From: Heterohyrax brucei
Taxonomy: Eukaryota; Chordata; Mammalia; Hyracoidea; Procaviidae
Assembly (NCBI GenBank): GCA_028571685.1
Contig: CM053140.1
Location: forward strand, 22,115,501-22,179,500
Length of the DNA: 64,000 bases
Reading direction: 5' to 3'
In this document: positions 11,577 through 23,649 of the stretch, one piece after another
Position numbering within the stretch: the first letter of the stretch is position 1
Layout: every line of letters begins with the position of its first letter
The notes under the pieces: generated by a model
Databases searched by the model: none
Told to the model about the DNA's origin: nothing
What the model saw: the letters and a program-made list of their open reading frames with translations, nothing else
Translations under genes and position numbers: made by a program

Positions 11577-13175
11577 ATTTGGAACCCTCTTTCTCCATTT
11601 TAACACAAGGGTACCTCTTATCCCAAAGTCCATTAATCTTTGACACCACATCAAATATGCCACAGAGCCACGTACTATTTCCTGCCAAGGAGGAAATGTA
11701 TGTGGGACACTACCAGCTCCTAAGAACCATCAAGAAAGGGACATTTGCCAGAGTCCACTTGCCCTGGCCCATCAACACTGCCAAGAGGTAACCGAGAAAA
11801 GAGTTGGAAAGAGCCAACAGACATTCTCCTACCTCCAAACACTAGACCCAGAGATCAAATTCATGAAGGATCTCCATCATTCAGTAATTTTCATGGTGTT
11901 TCAAGCCACAGAGAATAACAACCTCTTTGGCATGGTGATGGGGTACGTAACTACAGACGTCTTCTGTGACCATCTGGAAGCTCATACCTTCATGAGCAAA
12001 AAGAGGCTCCCAAAATATTCTGCCAGAGTTGGCCTCAGAGGTTTGCCACCACAACTGTGTTGTACATGGGGATATCAAACCAGAAGACAGGCTCTTGGAT
12101 GAGAGAAGGAACTTGAAACTTGTGAACATCGGTTTGAGAACTCAATCCATCAGTGGGAGTGACCCAAACACCTTCTGGGGCAGTCTCCATTAGGATGCCT
12201 AGAACTCCTGTAAGGAGACAAGTACCATGGACCCCCTTGGATGCATGTAGCCTGGAAATCACCATGAACCTCATGGTCAGTGGATCTCTGCCTTTTCATG
12301 GAGAGACCTTAACTGAGCTATCAAAGCAGATACTGGAGGAAGAATATGATTTTCATTGCCACATAGCCACACCATGTGAACATATGCTATGCCAAATATT
12401 CATTTGTGATGCAAAAAAGACAGCCAGATCAGAGGACCTGCTAGAAAATCCAAACATGAATATGGATAATGAAGAAAGACAAAAGGTATATGTGCAGCCA
12501 CTCCCAGACGAGGAGGACCCTGAAAGAATTCCTTGACTCGCTGCTGAATCAAAAACAGTCACGTGATGGGCACCTGTCTGATCCTAGCTTGTAACGCATC
12601 TGAGATCGTGAGTCATGCCAGTACCATGGACCCCAGAAGGCAGCACACTGCACTAAGAGCCACATGCCTGTTTCAATGCATGAGGTGCATCCTACCATCT
12701 CTGCTAAACACAAACGACACAGTTACAATGTACCTGCCATTCCCACCCGTGACTACTGTTTCTACAATACTTTGAAGAGTTCACCAGACAGAAGGAAGGG
12801 GGCCTCCATCGTGTCTGCTTCTCCCTCCATCTCCCCAGCAAAGTCCTTCCCGCACCAACAAGCCAGGAGAGCCTGGCAGAGCCCTAACAACCTCGGCACT
12901 GTGGGACAACGTGACAAACAGTGTGGAACCACAAACCAGTGTAATTCCCACAGGTGTTTCTGAGGCTGCCTCCTCCGTCCACACCATCAATAACAATGGT
13001 AGAAACCTAGAGGAACTCAGTTTCACACACGGACTGCCATAACCGAAATCCTTAAGTGACAAGCAGCTGCAGGAGGTAACTGAGCAGACTGTGATGCCAG
13101 CCTCTCCCTGGGTCAACAGCCAGAATCGGCAGGGTGCCACCAGGATGATCTTTAGGCTTACAAGAAGATACCGTT
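11577..13175 (+). pseudogene. MARK-family kinase pseudogene, copy B2
   Basis: Begins with the family leader (TQGYLLSQSPL, about 11,605) and HYQLLRTIKKGTFARVHLPW (G-loop, about 11,710-11,770). It then has the catalytic-loop remnant CVVHGDIKPED (about 12,055-12,090), where HRD is HGD, and a DFG position reading NIG. The C-lobe VSGSLPFHGETLTELSKQI opens at about 12,275 and runs through a 127-codon open stretch (12,153-12,536) ending in YVQPLPDEEDP. A UBA remnant and spacer follow (NDTVTMYLPFPP, RRKGASIVSASP). There is no KA1: the spacer joins a second C-lobe near 13,200. Frameshifts and stops are spread throughout. Confidence 0.8.
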
Positions 13176-13225
13176 CTTGTATCTGTATCAATAGGGAGCC
13201 CCAGACTGTGACTCCAGCCTCTCCC

Positions 13226-14097
13226 TCTGTCATCTTGGGGTTACTTTGAATTTCACGCTGAGTGCACCTCAGCCTTTTCATGGAGAGACCTTAAATAAGC
13301 TATGAAAGCAGGCATTGCAGAAAGAATAGGACATTCCTTTCCACGTATCTATGCCATGTAAACACTTGCCAAATATTCACTTGTGACACAAGAAAGTGAT
13401 CCCCGGTCACAGCACATGTTAGAATATCCATGTATGAAAAAAAAATGAAGGAAAACAAAAGGTAGATGTGTAGCATTCCCAGACTATGAGGACTCCAGGT
13501 GCCTTGAGGCCATGGTGAATATAGATTACAGGCAGGAAGAGATTCACAGCTCGCTCCTGAATCAAAAATAGAATGGTGTGATGGGCACCTATCTGACCCC
13601 ACATCACGACACATCTGAAATGGAGAGTCACACCAGTACTGAGAAACTTCAGGTGGCAGCAGACTGCACTGATACCCACACACCTCTCTCATCCTGTGAG
13701 GGAAAGCCTACCATCTGTGGAAAACCCAAACGACATGCTTACAGTGAACCTGCCATTCCCACATATGACTGCTGTTTCTATAATGCTTGCGACAGTCTGG
13801 CTGATAAAAGGAAGGGGCCTCCATGATATGCGCTGCTCCCTGTCTCCCTTGTAATGTCCTGCCAGCCCCAACAGCCAACGACAGCCTGGCCAGACCCCAA
13901 CCAAACCTTGGTGCTGCTGGAATCCAGTAGACTCCTCGTGTGGGTTTCCACGGCGGCCTTCTCCGTCCAGACCATCAATAAGAAGGGTGGAACCCAGCAA
14001 CAACCAGTTTCCCACAGGGAGTTGTCACAACTAAGATCCTTCCTTGAGGAGCAGGTGTGGGAGGTACCTGACCAGGCGGTGAACCCAGACTCTCCTC
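13226..14097 (+). pseudogene. Partial MARK-like module B3 (C-lobe, UBA, spacer)
   Basis: Starts inside kinase subdomain IX/X: the segment after the spacer reads LGVTLNFTLSAPQPFHGETL. It continues with HVSMPCKHLP, a degenerate UBA and the spacer pattern seen in other copies (PAIPTYDCCFYN at about 13,750; SVQTINKKGGT at about 13,960). It then breaks again into another C-lobe at about 14,098. It has no N-lobe, catalytic loop or KA1. It is the middle repeat of a triplication with B2 and B4. Confidence 0.75.
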
Positions 14098-15416
14098 TGT
14101 CACTGGGAGTCACCTTGTATTTCATGATGAGTACATCTCGGGTTTCTCAGGGAGAAACCTTAAGTGAGCTACAAAAGGAGGCACTGGAGGAACAACATGA
14201 TATTCCGTTCCACATGTCTACGCCACGCGAGCAGCGTGTGAGCCAAATACTTACTGGTGACTCAAGAAAGAGAGCCACTTCATAACATGAAACCGATGAT
14301 GAAGAAAACAAAAGGTGCATGTGCAGCCAGTCCCAGACTGGGAGGACCCCCGGGGTACTGAGGCCACGGTGAACAGGCACTACTCAGTCTTGAATCAAAA
14401 ATGCAATCATGTGAAGGGCACCCATCGGATCAAAGGACTCAGCACATACGTAACGGAGAGTCACACCAGGAACACGAAACCCCAGACTGCAGCCGACTGC
14501 ACTGACACACACACCTTGCTCATCCCGTGAGGAGCATCCACCACCCGTGCTAAACTCTAATGGGTAGTCAGACCCCACCTGCCAACCCTACCTATGACTG
14601 CTGTTTCTCCAAAGCTTTCAAGAGTCTACCTGATAGAAACAATGGGACCTCCAGGTTACGGGCTTCTCCTTGAGTCTCCCTTCAAAGTCGCTCCTGCACC
14701 AACAACCCAGGACAGCCTGGGCAGAGTCCAACCAAACCTCGGGACTGTGTGCCACGATGAGAAATACCATGGAGCCACAACCCAGCACAGTCCCTGCACG
14801 GGTTTCTGTGGCAGCCTCCTCAGCCCAGACCACCGAGAGGAATGATGGAGCCCCAGGGGAAACCAGTTTCTGAAAGGGAGTCTCAGGACTAGTCTCCTTC
14901 AGTGATCAGTAGGTACAGGAGATACCGGAGCTGATGGGGAACTGGTCTCTCCCTCTGTCAGCAGCCGGGAACAGCAGGATGTCACTGACAGATGCTTTAA
15001 ACTCATGAGACAACTTTGTTGCACTTTGATCAAAAGGAAACAAAAACTATGGGAGAGAAAAGTTGTAGAGGAGACACTGATATCTTGAGATACCAAGCCC
15101 TACTCTCCCAAGTTTAAGCAGAGGATGAAAACCACCAGTTCCATGGAGTGCACGATGATGTGCAAGATCTACCAAGCACTGGACACCCACCCACATGTGT
15201 GTGGGTGTGAACAGCACCCCAGGGCTGCAGGACGCTGTGCGGTGGAGGATGGAGGTGTGCATATTGCCTGTGTGCACCCTCAACAAGGGAAAAGGGAAGA
15301 GAATTTCAGGCATCGCTGAGGTCTTCAATGGCATCGCCTCAAAAATGGGCAGACACTGTATACTTTATAATGCTGCCCGCAGTTGCCACAGACAGACGAG
15401 GAGGTCTCACACATAA
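14098..15416 (+). pseudogene. Partial MARK-like module B4 ending in KA1
   Basis: Enters at SLGVTLYFMMS (14,098-14,130), the same subdomain IX point as B3, in a long open stretch (13,854-14,285) that runs across the junction from the previous spacer. The UBA is degraded. The spacer has SLPSKSLLHQQPRTAWAESN (about 14,670) and SAQTTERNDGAPGETSF. KA1 is at about 15,110-15,350, with MKTTSSMECTMMCKIYQALD and RISGIAEVFNGIASKMG. It supplies the only KA1 end for the whole B group. Confidence 0.78.
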
Positions 15417-16790
15417 GCTCCCACACCATCGGACAGTGTTCTCTTCTCTTGCACACAGTCACAAAGACTTGGAACACAGGAAGAGAAAGGTCAGGCATCT
15501 TTTGAGTCAACAGTTGGGAGTAACACAGAGAGCCTGAGGTCCTCTGTAAGTAACATCTCCAAAACTATCAACAAGCAATAAAGGATAAAAAGATCAAAGC
15601 ACCATTAACAACCTGGGATTCTAAGATAAGTCATCCCCAAATTACATAAATTTTCTCGTTTGTTTTTCAGAAAAAAACAGATGGAAGCAACTCTAAGTAC
15701 ATGCACAGAAATTTCCACTTTGACTCCTACATGTCCTTCTAATGGGAGCGCCAGACAGCCACACTCAGGACCTGGCAATGGAAATAAAGAACCAAGAAAC
15801 TGCATGCATAGCACCTCAAAAGGAGTCCCCCTATCAGTCCCAGAAAGGCCCACAGAAAGGCACTCTCGAGATCTTGTTACTGATCGACCCCAAGTGACCT
15901 GGTTCAGGTTCAAGAGATCAGAGTAGCAACTTGAGTCTCCTGACGGATGGGTCACTGGGCTCCTCCTCCCCCAGGCACCAGGATGCAATCTTCACGGCAG
16001 CAAAATTTATTAAGTCAAAGCACCTTACACACAGGGAAGGGTCAATCTCTGTGAGTGGTGAAGACCTGGTACAATGCTTGTAGGGTTCCTTATACTTGTA
16101 AGGGTAAAAGGTGCATCCTAGTCAGGAGGGGTAGCTAGGAAATAGCCTTTGGTTTCAGTTTTAGGGTTATACATCAGCAACTGCATGATGAGGCCCCACC
16201 TGAAGAATAAGATAATGGTATGGTGATAGGATTAACATACGAGCTAGGTCATTTCTAGATCATCCTCCTGAGGTGGTACATGTATATAGCCACATCTCAA
16301 ACTGCCAGGAGGAACTGTCACATCTGCAATTACCCTTCTAAAATGTTGATTGTTTAGTGAACACATGATGAGGTGGTCTGTGGTGGCGATCAAGTTCCCT
16401 AGCTAACCTTGTCACTTCCCCCTTGAGGAGACATGAGCCTGAAATCTTGTAGGGAATGCGGGAAGTCGTCTCGCTCTGGCTACTTTCTGCTGTTTGGGGT
16501 TGTAGTCCTGCCTACCTGGCAGACCCATGTTCCTCAAGTACCCTGTCTTGGTAGCATTGGGATGCCTGATCTACCTACTGCCTGGCTAGGGGGTACAGAC
16601 TGCATATCCTTGTAGGACCATGAGATTCACTAGCAATGGTTGTAGCTTCGAGCCACGTCTTTTATCTTAGAAGCCAAATTCAAGATGTGTTGTATGTTGT
16701 CGTGGACCCAGCCAGACTTATTAACATAAAAACAACACTGTTCCTTGAGACATAGGCAGGTGCTGCCCTCAGTTGTTATTACAAGGTCAA
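15417..16790 (+). repeat. Tail module T2
   Basis: Copy of the kinase tail module, lacking about 0.8 kb equivalent to 8,880-9,650 of T1. Anchors are ACATGCACAGAAATTTCCAC (about 15,699), TGAAATCTTGTAGGGAATG (about 16,440) and ACATAAAAACAACACTGTTCC (about 16,723). It runs directly into kinase copy C. Confidence 0.8.
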
Positions 16791-18400
16791 GGAAACCAAT
16801 GTAGGACACTATCACCAGCTAAGATCACTGGCAAGAGGACATGGGTCATTGGCAAGTTTTCTCAGCACCTCATTGTGGTCAAAGTGGTAACGAAGAATAG
16901 TTGAGAAGAGCCCAGAGACATCCTCCAACCTCCTGACACTATACCCAGAGGTAAAAGCTATGAAGGGTCTCCAGAATTCAAATATTTTAATGCCGTTGCA
17001 AGCCATAGAGAATAAGAACATCTATGGCATAGTGATGGAGTACGTAACCGCAGGGGACTTATTGATCATTTATAGACTCATGACTTCATGGGCCAGAAAG
17101 AAGCCCCCAAAATATTCTGCCAATTAGTGTTGGCCCTACAGGTTTGCCACAACAACTGTGTTACACACGAGGTTATCACACTACCAACCGTGTACTTGGA
17201 TGAGAGAACGAACATCAAACTTGCCGACATTGATTTGGGAACTAAATTTACCAAAGGGAGTGAGCTGAGTACTTTCTGTAGCAGTCTCCATTGTTGTGAC
17301 CAGAACTCCTACAGGGAGAGAAGTACTAAGGACCGTCTTGGACGTGTGGAGCCTGGAACTCACCGTATACTTCATGATAAGTGGATCTTTGCCTTTTTAC
17401 TGAGAGACCTTAACTGAGCTACCAAGCATGTACTGGGGGAAGAACATGACATTCCTTTCCACATGTCTATGCCATGCAAACACCTGCTAAGCCAAATATT
17501 CATTTGTGACACAAGAAGGACAGGCACATCAGAGGACACACTAGAACATCCATGGATGAATATGGATAATGAAAAAAACAAAAGCTGGATGTGTGGCCAC
17601 TCCCAGAATATGAGGATCCTCGGTTCATGGAGGTCATTGCGAACATGGGTTACAGGGAGGCACAGATTCAGGACTCACTCTTGAATCAAAAGTACAATGA
17701 GGTCATGAGAACCAATCTGATCCTATGTTCCAATGTATCTGAGATAACAGAGTCATGCCAGCCCAGTGGAATCCCAGAGTGCAGGATACTGCACTGATAG
17801 CCACGCCTCTTTCTCATCCCATTAGGTATATTCTACCATTCGTGCTAAACCCAAATCACGCAGTTACACTGTTCCTGCCATTCCCATCAATGACTACTGT
17901 TTCTATGATGCTCTGAAGAGCCTAGCGGAAAGAAGGAAGGGGGCCTCTATGGTATATGCTTCCTCCTCAGCCTCCTTTGCCAAGTCCTTCCTGTATCAAC
18001 AACCCAGGATAGCCTGGGCAGAACCCAATCAAACCTCAGGACTGGTGAGGAAAAATGTAGTGTCACAAGCCAAAAGATTCCCTGTGTGTGTTTCCACGGC
18101 TGCCTCCTCCACCAAGACCATCAATAAGAATGGCGGAGTCCCAGCGGAAACCAGTTGCCCACAGGGAGTGTCCCAACTAAGAGCCTTCAATGATGAGCAG
18201 GTACAGGAGGTACCTAACTAGACTGTGACCCCAGCTTCTCCCTCTGTCCATAGCCAGGGAACAGCAGGGTGCCATTACGACGTTTGTAAGCTCATGAGAA
18301 GACAACATGATTGTACAAGTGTCAAAAGGGAATGGAAGGTTTGTGACCGCAATGTTGTAGTGAGACGCTCAAACTTGAGAGAGCAAGCCACGCTCTCTGA
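16791..18400 (+). pseudogene. MARK-family kinase pseudogene, copy C (5' part)
   Basis: The N-lobe is badly eroded (about 16,800-17,000). A 109-codon open stretch (17,088-17,417) covers ICHNN-like VCHNNCVTHE and LDERTNIKLADIDLGTKFT, then STFCSSL. The HRD loop reads HEV and DFG reads DID, so catalysis is lost at both positions. The C-lobe has HMSMPCKHLLSQIFICDTR and HPWMNMDNE. The UBA is the best preserved in the window (MGYREAQIQDSLLNQKYNEV, about 17,645-17,702). The spacer continues to about 18,400, where an antisense RTE LINE cuts it. The KA1 end lies beyond the insertion at 20,136. Confidence 0.82.
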
Positions 18401-18404
18401 AGTC

Positions 18405-20135
18405 CACATGTTGTTGTTAGGAGCCACCGACTCACTTCCAGCTCATAGCAACCCTGTGCACAACAGAAAGGCACATGGCCTGGTCTTGCACCATGTCTGC
18501 AATCGTTTTTATGCTTAAGCCCATCGTTGCAGCCACTGTCAATCCACTTCATCAAGGGTCTTCCTCTTTTTCGCTGGCCCTCCACTCTATTAAGCATGAT
18601 GTCCTTCTCCAGGGACTGAGCCCTCCTGACAACGTGTCCAAACTATGTAAGCCACAGTCTCACCATTTTTTTTTTTTTTTTGCTTTCAAAGAGCACTCTG
18701 GTTGTACTTGTTCCAGAACAGATCTGTTTGTTCTTTCAGCAGTTTGTGGTACACTCAAATATTCTCCAGCATTACGATTAAAAGGCAGCAGTTCTTCTTC
18801 TGTCTGCCTTGTTCACTGTCTAGCTTTTACATGCATATGATGCTACTGAAAAAAACCACGGCTTGGGTCAGGCACACCTTAGTCATCAAGGGGACATTTT
18901 TTCAAAACTTGAAAGAGGTCCTTTGAGGCAGATTTTCCCAATGTGTCTTTTCATTTCTTCAGTGATGCCTCCATGGGCATTGACTGTGGTACCAAGTACA
19001 ACGGAATCGTTGACAACTTCAGTCCTTTCTCCACTTATTACAATGTGCTTACTGGCCCAGTTGTCAGGATTTTTGCGTTCTTGATGTTAAGTTGCAATCC
19101 ACACTGAAGGCTGTGGTCTTTCATCTTCCTCAGTGTTTCATATTCTCTTCACTCCCAGCAAGAAGAGTGGTGTCATCTGTATAACACAGGTTCTTAAGCC
19201 AATCCTGAAAACTCGTTCTTCACCTAATGCAGGTTGCGAGATTATTTGCCCAGCAAACAGATTGAAAAGGTATAGTAAAAGGATATAACCCTAATGCACA
19301 GCTTTCCTCTCTTTAAACCATGTCCCTTTATTCTGTTCGCACAACTGTCCCTTGATCTGTATACAGATTCTTTAAGAGAACAATTAAGTATTCTGGAATT
19401 CCCATTCTAAACGTTATCCATAATTTTTTATCAGTCACACAGTCAAATGCCTTTGTATAGTTAAGGAAACACTGGTAAACACTTTCCTGATATTCTCTGC
19501 TTTCAGCCAAGATCCATCTGACATCAGCAGTAATATCCCTGGTTCTACATCCTCTTCTGAATGTGGCTTGAATTTATCGCAGTTCCTTGGCAATACACTG
19601 TTGCAGTTACTTTTCAATGATGTTGAGCAAAATTTTACTTCTGTATGACATTAATGATATTGTTCACTAATTTCCCCATTCAGTTGCATCACCTTTCTTT
19701 GCAATGGACATAGATATGGATCTCTTCCCGTCAGTTGGCCAGGCAGCTGTCCTCCAGATTTCTCAGCATAGACAAGTGAGCAGTTCTGGTATTTCAGCTC
19801 TTGGCTGAAATATCTCCTTGTTTTTGGCCAATGTCTTCAAAGCAGCTTTGACTTCTTCTTTCAGTACCACTGGTTCCTGATCATATGCTACCTCTTCAAA
19901 TGGCTCAACACTGACCAGTTCTTTCTGGTATAATGACTACGTCTTCCTTCGATCTTCTTTTGGTGTTTGCTGAGTCGTTTGTTTTCCTGTAGAATCCTTC
20001 ACTGTTGCAACTTGAGGCTTGAATTTTTTCTTTACTTCTTTCAGCTTGAGAAATGCAGAATGTGTTCTTCTCTTTCGGTTTTCTATTTCCTGCTCTTTGC
20101 ACATGTCATTACAATACCTTATTTTGTCTTCTTGA
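18405..20135 (-). mobile_element. RTE (BovB-like) LINE, antisense, inserted in kinase copy C
   Basis: On the minus strand this encodes degraded RTE ORF2. The reverse transcriptase piece YTKAFDCVTDKKLW and GIPEYLIVLLKNLYTDQ is open at 19,328-19,510, and the C-terminal EGQRKRGRPLMKWID lies near 18,540-18,590. The 3' end at about 18,406 shows the RTE tail (AACAACA on the minus strand). It is 5'-truncated, and stops prevent function. It separates the spacer and KA1 of copy C, so it postdates that copy. Confidence 0.85.
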
Positions 20136-20420
20136 GGATGAAAGTCACCAGTTCTATGGAGCCCCAGTAGATGACAGGGATACCTGGCAACTGCTGGATG
20201 CCAATGGTGATGAGTGCAATCTCACTGACAAGTACACGTTGCCGTGTATGAATGGCACATCTGTACAGCAGGGCTTTGTTCAGTGGAGGACAGATGTGTG
20301 AATCCTGCCTTGCTGGACTGTCAGTGGGCTAAAAGTAAAGAGAATTTCAGGCATCTCTGAGGCCTTCAATACCATGGCCTCAAATATTTCCAGGAAGCTC
20401 ACACTTTTAAAGGTGCCAGC
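20136..20420 (+). pseudogene. MARK-like copy C, KA1 part after the LINE insertion
   Basis: Resumes at RMKVTSSMEP (about 20,138), the start of the KA1 domain, and continues to a frame carrying the EFQASLRPS region that equals RISG-SEAFN in another frame. It aligns with 8,520-8,800 of copy A and 15,120-15,400 of B4. A stop follows MEPQ at once. The tail module starts after it. Confidence 0.75.
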
Positions 20421-22560
20421 AGGGACAAAAGGGCAGTTCACAGAGTTAAGCTCCCACAGGATCACACAGTGTTTCCTTCTGTTGTGCACAGGGTTACTGT
20501 GAGTTGGAGCTTACCTGACAGCACCTAATAACATAACAACATTGTAACAGGAATTCATGGAATACCAACTGGGATGTTTCAATAAACAGAAGCAGTTCTG
20601 GAAGACCTCACTTGTCTATACCCAGAAATCTGGAGGACACCTACCTGGCCAACCAACTACAAGTGATCACTTCATGCACCCATTCCAAAGAAACGTGATC
20701 CAACACAACATGAAGATTACTGAAGAACATCATTAGAACTACACACGACTAAAATTTTGCTGAAGATCATTGTGCTGAGATTAAGGATTTTTGTGGGAGG
20801 CTTTCCTAGCCATGGTCTTACAAATCCCATTGAGGTGAGTGGACAGAAAAGTGTGACAGGGTAATCGAGGCCACCAGGAGTATTGGTCAGTTTCTCCTTG
20901 AGAGCGAGCCCATTTCAGAACAGAGAGGAAGATTCTGCCACCACCAAGGAAGAATGGCTTTGAGCTGACAGGACACTCTCTGGGCTTGGGATCACCGGGT
21001 TACAAAGCTTCTCAAAGCGAGTGCCAGAGAGACCTGAGAAGTGGTGGCAAGAGGGACCTCACAACAGGAGACACCATTATAGGTTTCCCAGTCCACAAAG
21101 ATAGAAAGCTAAGTACACTTGAGCAGTGGCTGAAAGCCAGAGAGAGCCTGCCTTTGGGACGTAGGCAGAGTAGTCTGTGTGGAAACATACTATGGAAACC
21201 TCTTTTGAGTCAATCAGCAGTGGGGAGTGAGACAGAGAGCCTAAAGGCCTCTCTAAAGGGTGACCAAAGCTATCAGTAAGCAGTAAGAGATAAAAAGATC
21301 CAAGGATTTATAAAATCTTGGGACACTGAGGTAAGTACCCAAACAACCATGTAAATTTCCTTGTTTTTCAGAAGAAACCACATGGAACCCACTCTAGGCA
21401 TTCACAGAAAGTCCCACTTCAACCACTACATGTCGTCCAATGAGGGCACCAGAGAGCGGCAATCAGGACCAGGGAACTGAACCAACTAACCGGGAAACTG
21501 CATGTGCAAGATCTCATAATAAGTCCTGCTACTAGTGACAGAAGCCCCTGTGGCAAGAACTGTCGAGATCCTGTAACTATTCAGACTCCAAGTGGCCTGT
21601 TTCAGGTTTTGGGAGATCAGGCTAGCAAGTGTAGTCTCTTGACGGGCAAAAAGCTGGGCTCCCTTAGCTCTAAGCATGAGGATGTAACCTTCTTCGCCAC
21701 AGAGTTTTACTAAATGAAAGTAGCTTGCAGAGACAGAATGTGTCAGTCACCAAGAGTGGAGAAGGATTCAATATAAAGCCTATGCTAAGTGCCGTTGAGT
21801 CCAATACCAAAACCAAACTCAGTGTCATCAAGTCAGTTGCACCTCACAGCAACCCATACAGGGTTCCCTATATTGGTGAGGGTAAAGGGTGGTACCATAG
21901 TTGGTAGGAGGAGGTGAAGACACAGCCCTATGTTCCGGTTTTAGGTTTACACGTTAGTAAATGCTTTATGGGACCCCTCCTGAAGAATATAGTAATGGTA
22001 TGGACATGGACGGAAACACGGGCTACATCATCTTTAGGTCATCCTCCGGAGGTGATACACACGTGTGACCATGTCACAAACTGCCAGGAGGAACTGTTTC
22101 ATGGGCAATTACTTATCGGAAGCATTGACTGGGCACTGAGTGACATATGATGAGGTGGTCTGTGGTAGCGATCAGGTTCCCTAGCTTTCCCCCTTGAGGA
22201 GACACGGGCCTGAAATCTTGAAAGGAATGTGGGAAGTTGACTTGCTCTGGCCACTTCCTGCTGTTTGAGGTCATAGTCCTGTCTACCCCTCAGACTTGTG
22301 TTCCTCAAGTGCCTAGGAGAGAAAACATGGAGCCGCCTGATCTGCCACCTGTTTGGCAGGTAGGTACAGGCTGGTATCCCTGTAGGACCAGGAGTTTAAC
22401 TTGGAGTTGTTTTAGGCTGGAGCCATGTCTGTTATCTTAGAAGCTGCATTCAAGCTGTGTTGTATGTTGTCCTGGACCCGGATAGATTTATGAACATAAA
22501 AACAACACTGATCCTTGAGATACAGCAAGCACCTCTTTCAGCTGCTGTTAAAAGGTCTAG
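20421..22560 (+). repeat. Tail module T3
   Basis: Third full-length copy of the kinase tail. Anchors are TCCACAAAGATAGAAAG (about 21,092), AAGAAACCACATGGAACCC (about 21,372), TGAAATCTTGAAAGGAATG (about 22,211) and ACATAAAAACAACACTGATCC (about 22,494). A short AfroSINE-tail-like fragment is at about 21,784-21,870. Unlike T1 and T2 no kinase follows: L1-like sequence takes over near 22,695, which marks the right end of the array. Confidence 0.8.
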
Positions 22561-22694
22561 AGCTCTTGTGCTCTGCAGGGCTACTCCCACCAGAGAGGCC
22601 ACTTCTTTCTGGAGAAGAAGGGGGTTTTCCACATCCTCTCCACTCATCTCCAAAAACATGGGCACTTACACTCATCTAAAGCCTTCATTAAAAG

Positions 22695-22960
22695 TGTAAA
22701 CAGACCACCTACAGAGTGGGAAACAAGTTTCAGCTACCACACCTCCAACTGACATCTATCCTCTCTAATCTACAAAATACTGCAAAATAGCAACAAGAAA
22801 AAGACAAAAAACCCAATTAAAAAATGGGCAAAGGACATAAACAGGTACTTCACACTAAAGAAGACATACAGGATGCCACCAGAAAATGCAAAGTCATGGT
22901 GAAGAAGCACAGAACAAGGAAAGCAAGTACCAGATGGACATGGCAGCAGACAGGTAGAGA
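22695..22960 (+). repeat. L1 ORF2 C-terminal fragment
   Basis: Translation gives pieces of the L1 ORF2 C-terminal region: NPIKKWAKDINRYFTLKK is readable at about 22,809-22,862, after RPPTEWETSFSYH-like sequence. Stops and frameshifts are present. The piece is short and old. Confidence 0.65.
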
Positions 22961-23649
22961 CAGAATAGAGATGACACCCAACCAGAAAGAAGTCACCAAC
23001 TCGAAGTACCAGAAGATAAGACTTATCCACTGGACAATAAGGACCAGAACTAAGTCAATAACTTGTTTACACATTATTATAAACATTCAGCACTGTGGAC
23101 TTGGGGTGTGCAATCTCCTCCTGAGAGTCCATGCCCATTGGTCTGCGGAAGTGCTCTGACCTCATCCTGGACTTGGTCAGCTTCATCCTTGAAGTCTTGG
23201 TTTAAGTCATTGTGGCAGTGTTCTGTTGGTGCCAGAGGCCCTCATGATGTCCCTGCCTGAGCACCTCTGAGACACGGTGCAATCACAGAATCCCACTCCG
23301 GACTCTGCTGACACCTGCAGAGTGAGAGCACAGCCAATCTTCAAATTCATTAGCATGAAACCTGCTTTTAGGGAAGCAGAAGTGATGACATAGTAACATC
23401 ACGACTAACCTTGGAGTTCCGGTGCAGCCTGGTCTGAACTTGCGTGTGGTTTTAAATTAATGTAACCAATGCAGCCTTTGGGGCACTTTGGGGTGCTAGC
23501 ACCTTTCCCTGTCTGTGCTGGAGTTTGTGTGTTTTTAACAAAAATGTAGGTGTTAAGTAATGCCAAGCTTCAGAGTCACATATTTCTGCTTGTGGTCCCC
23601 GATACTTCCCCAGGTGCTCACAACAGTCACTGTCTCCAAAGCAGAAATG
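22961..23649. other. No recognisable gene or repeat
   Basis: Mixed-composition sequence with only short ORFs on both strands. No protein motif, SINE or LTR signature was seen. Confidence 0.5.

Noticed and set aside
12153..12536. Open stretch with kinase C-lobe as a possible functional small kinase
   Set aside because: It lacks the N-lobe and catalytic loop in frame, and the whole copy is frameshifted; best read as pseudogene remains.
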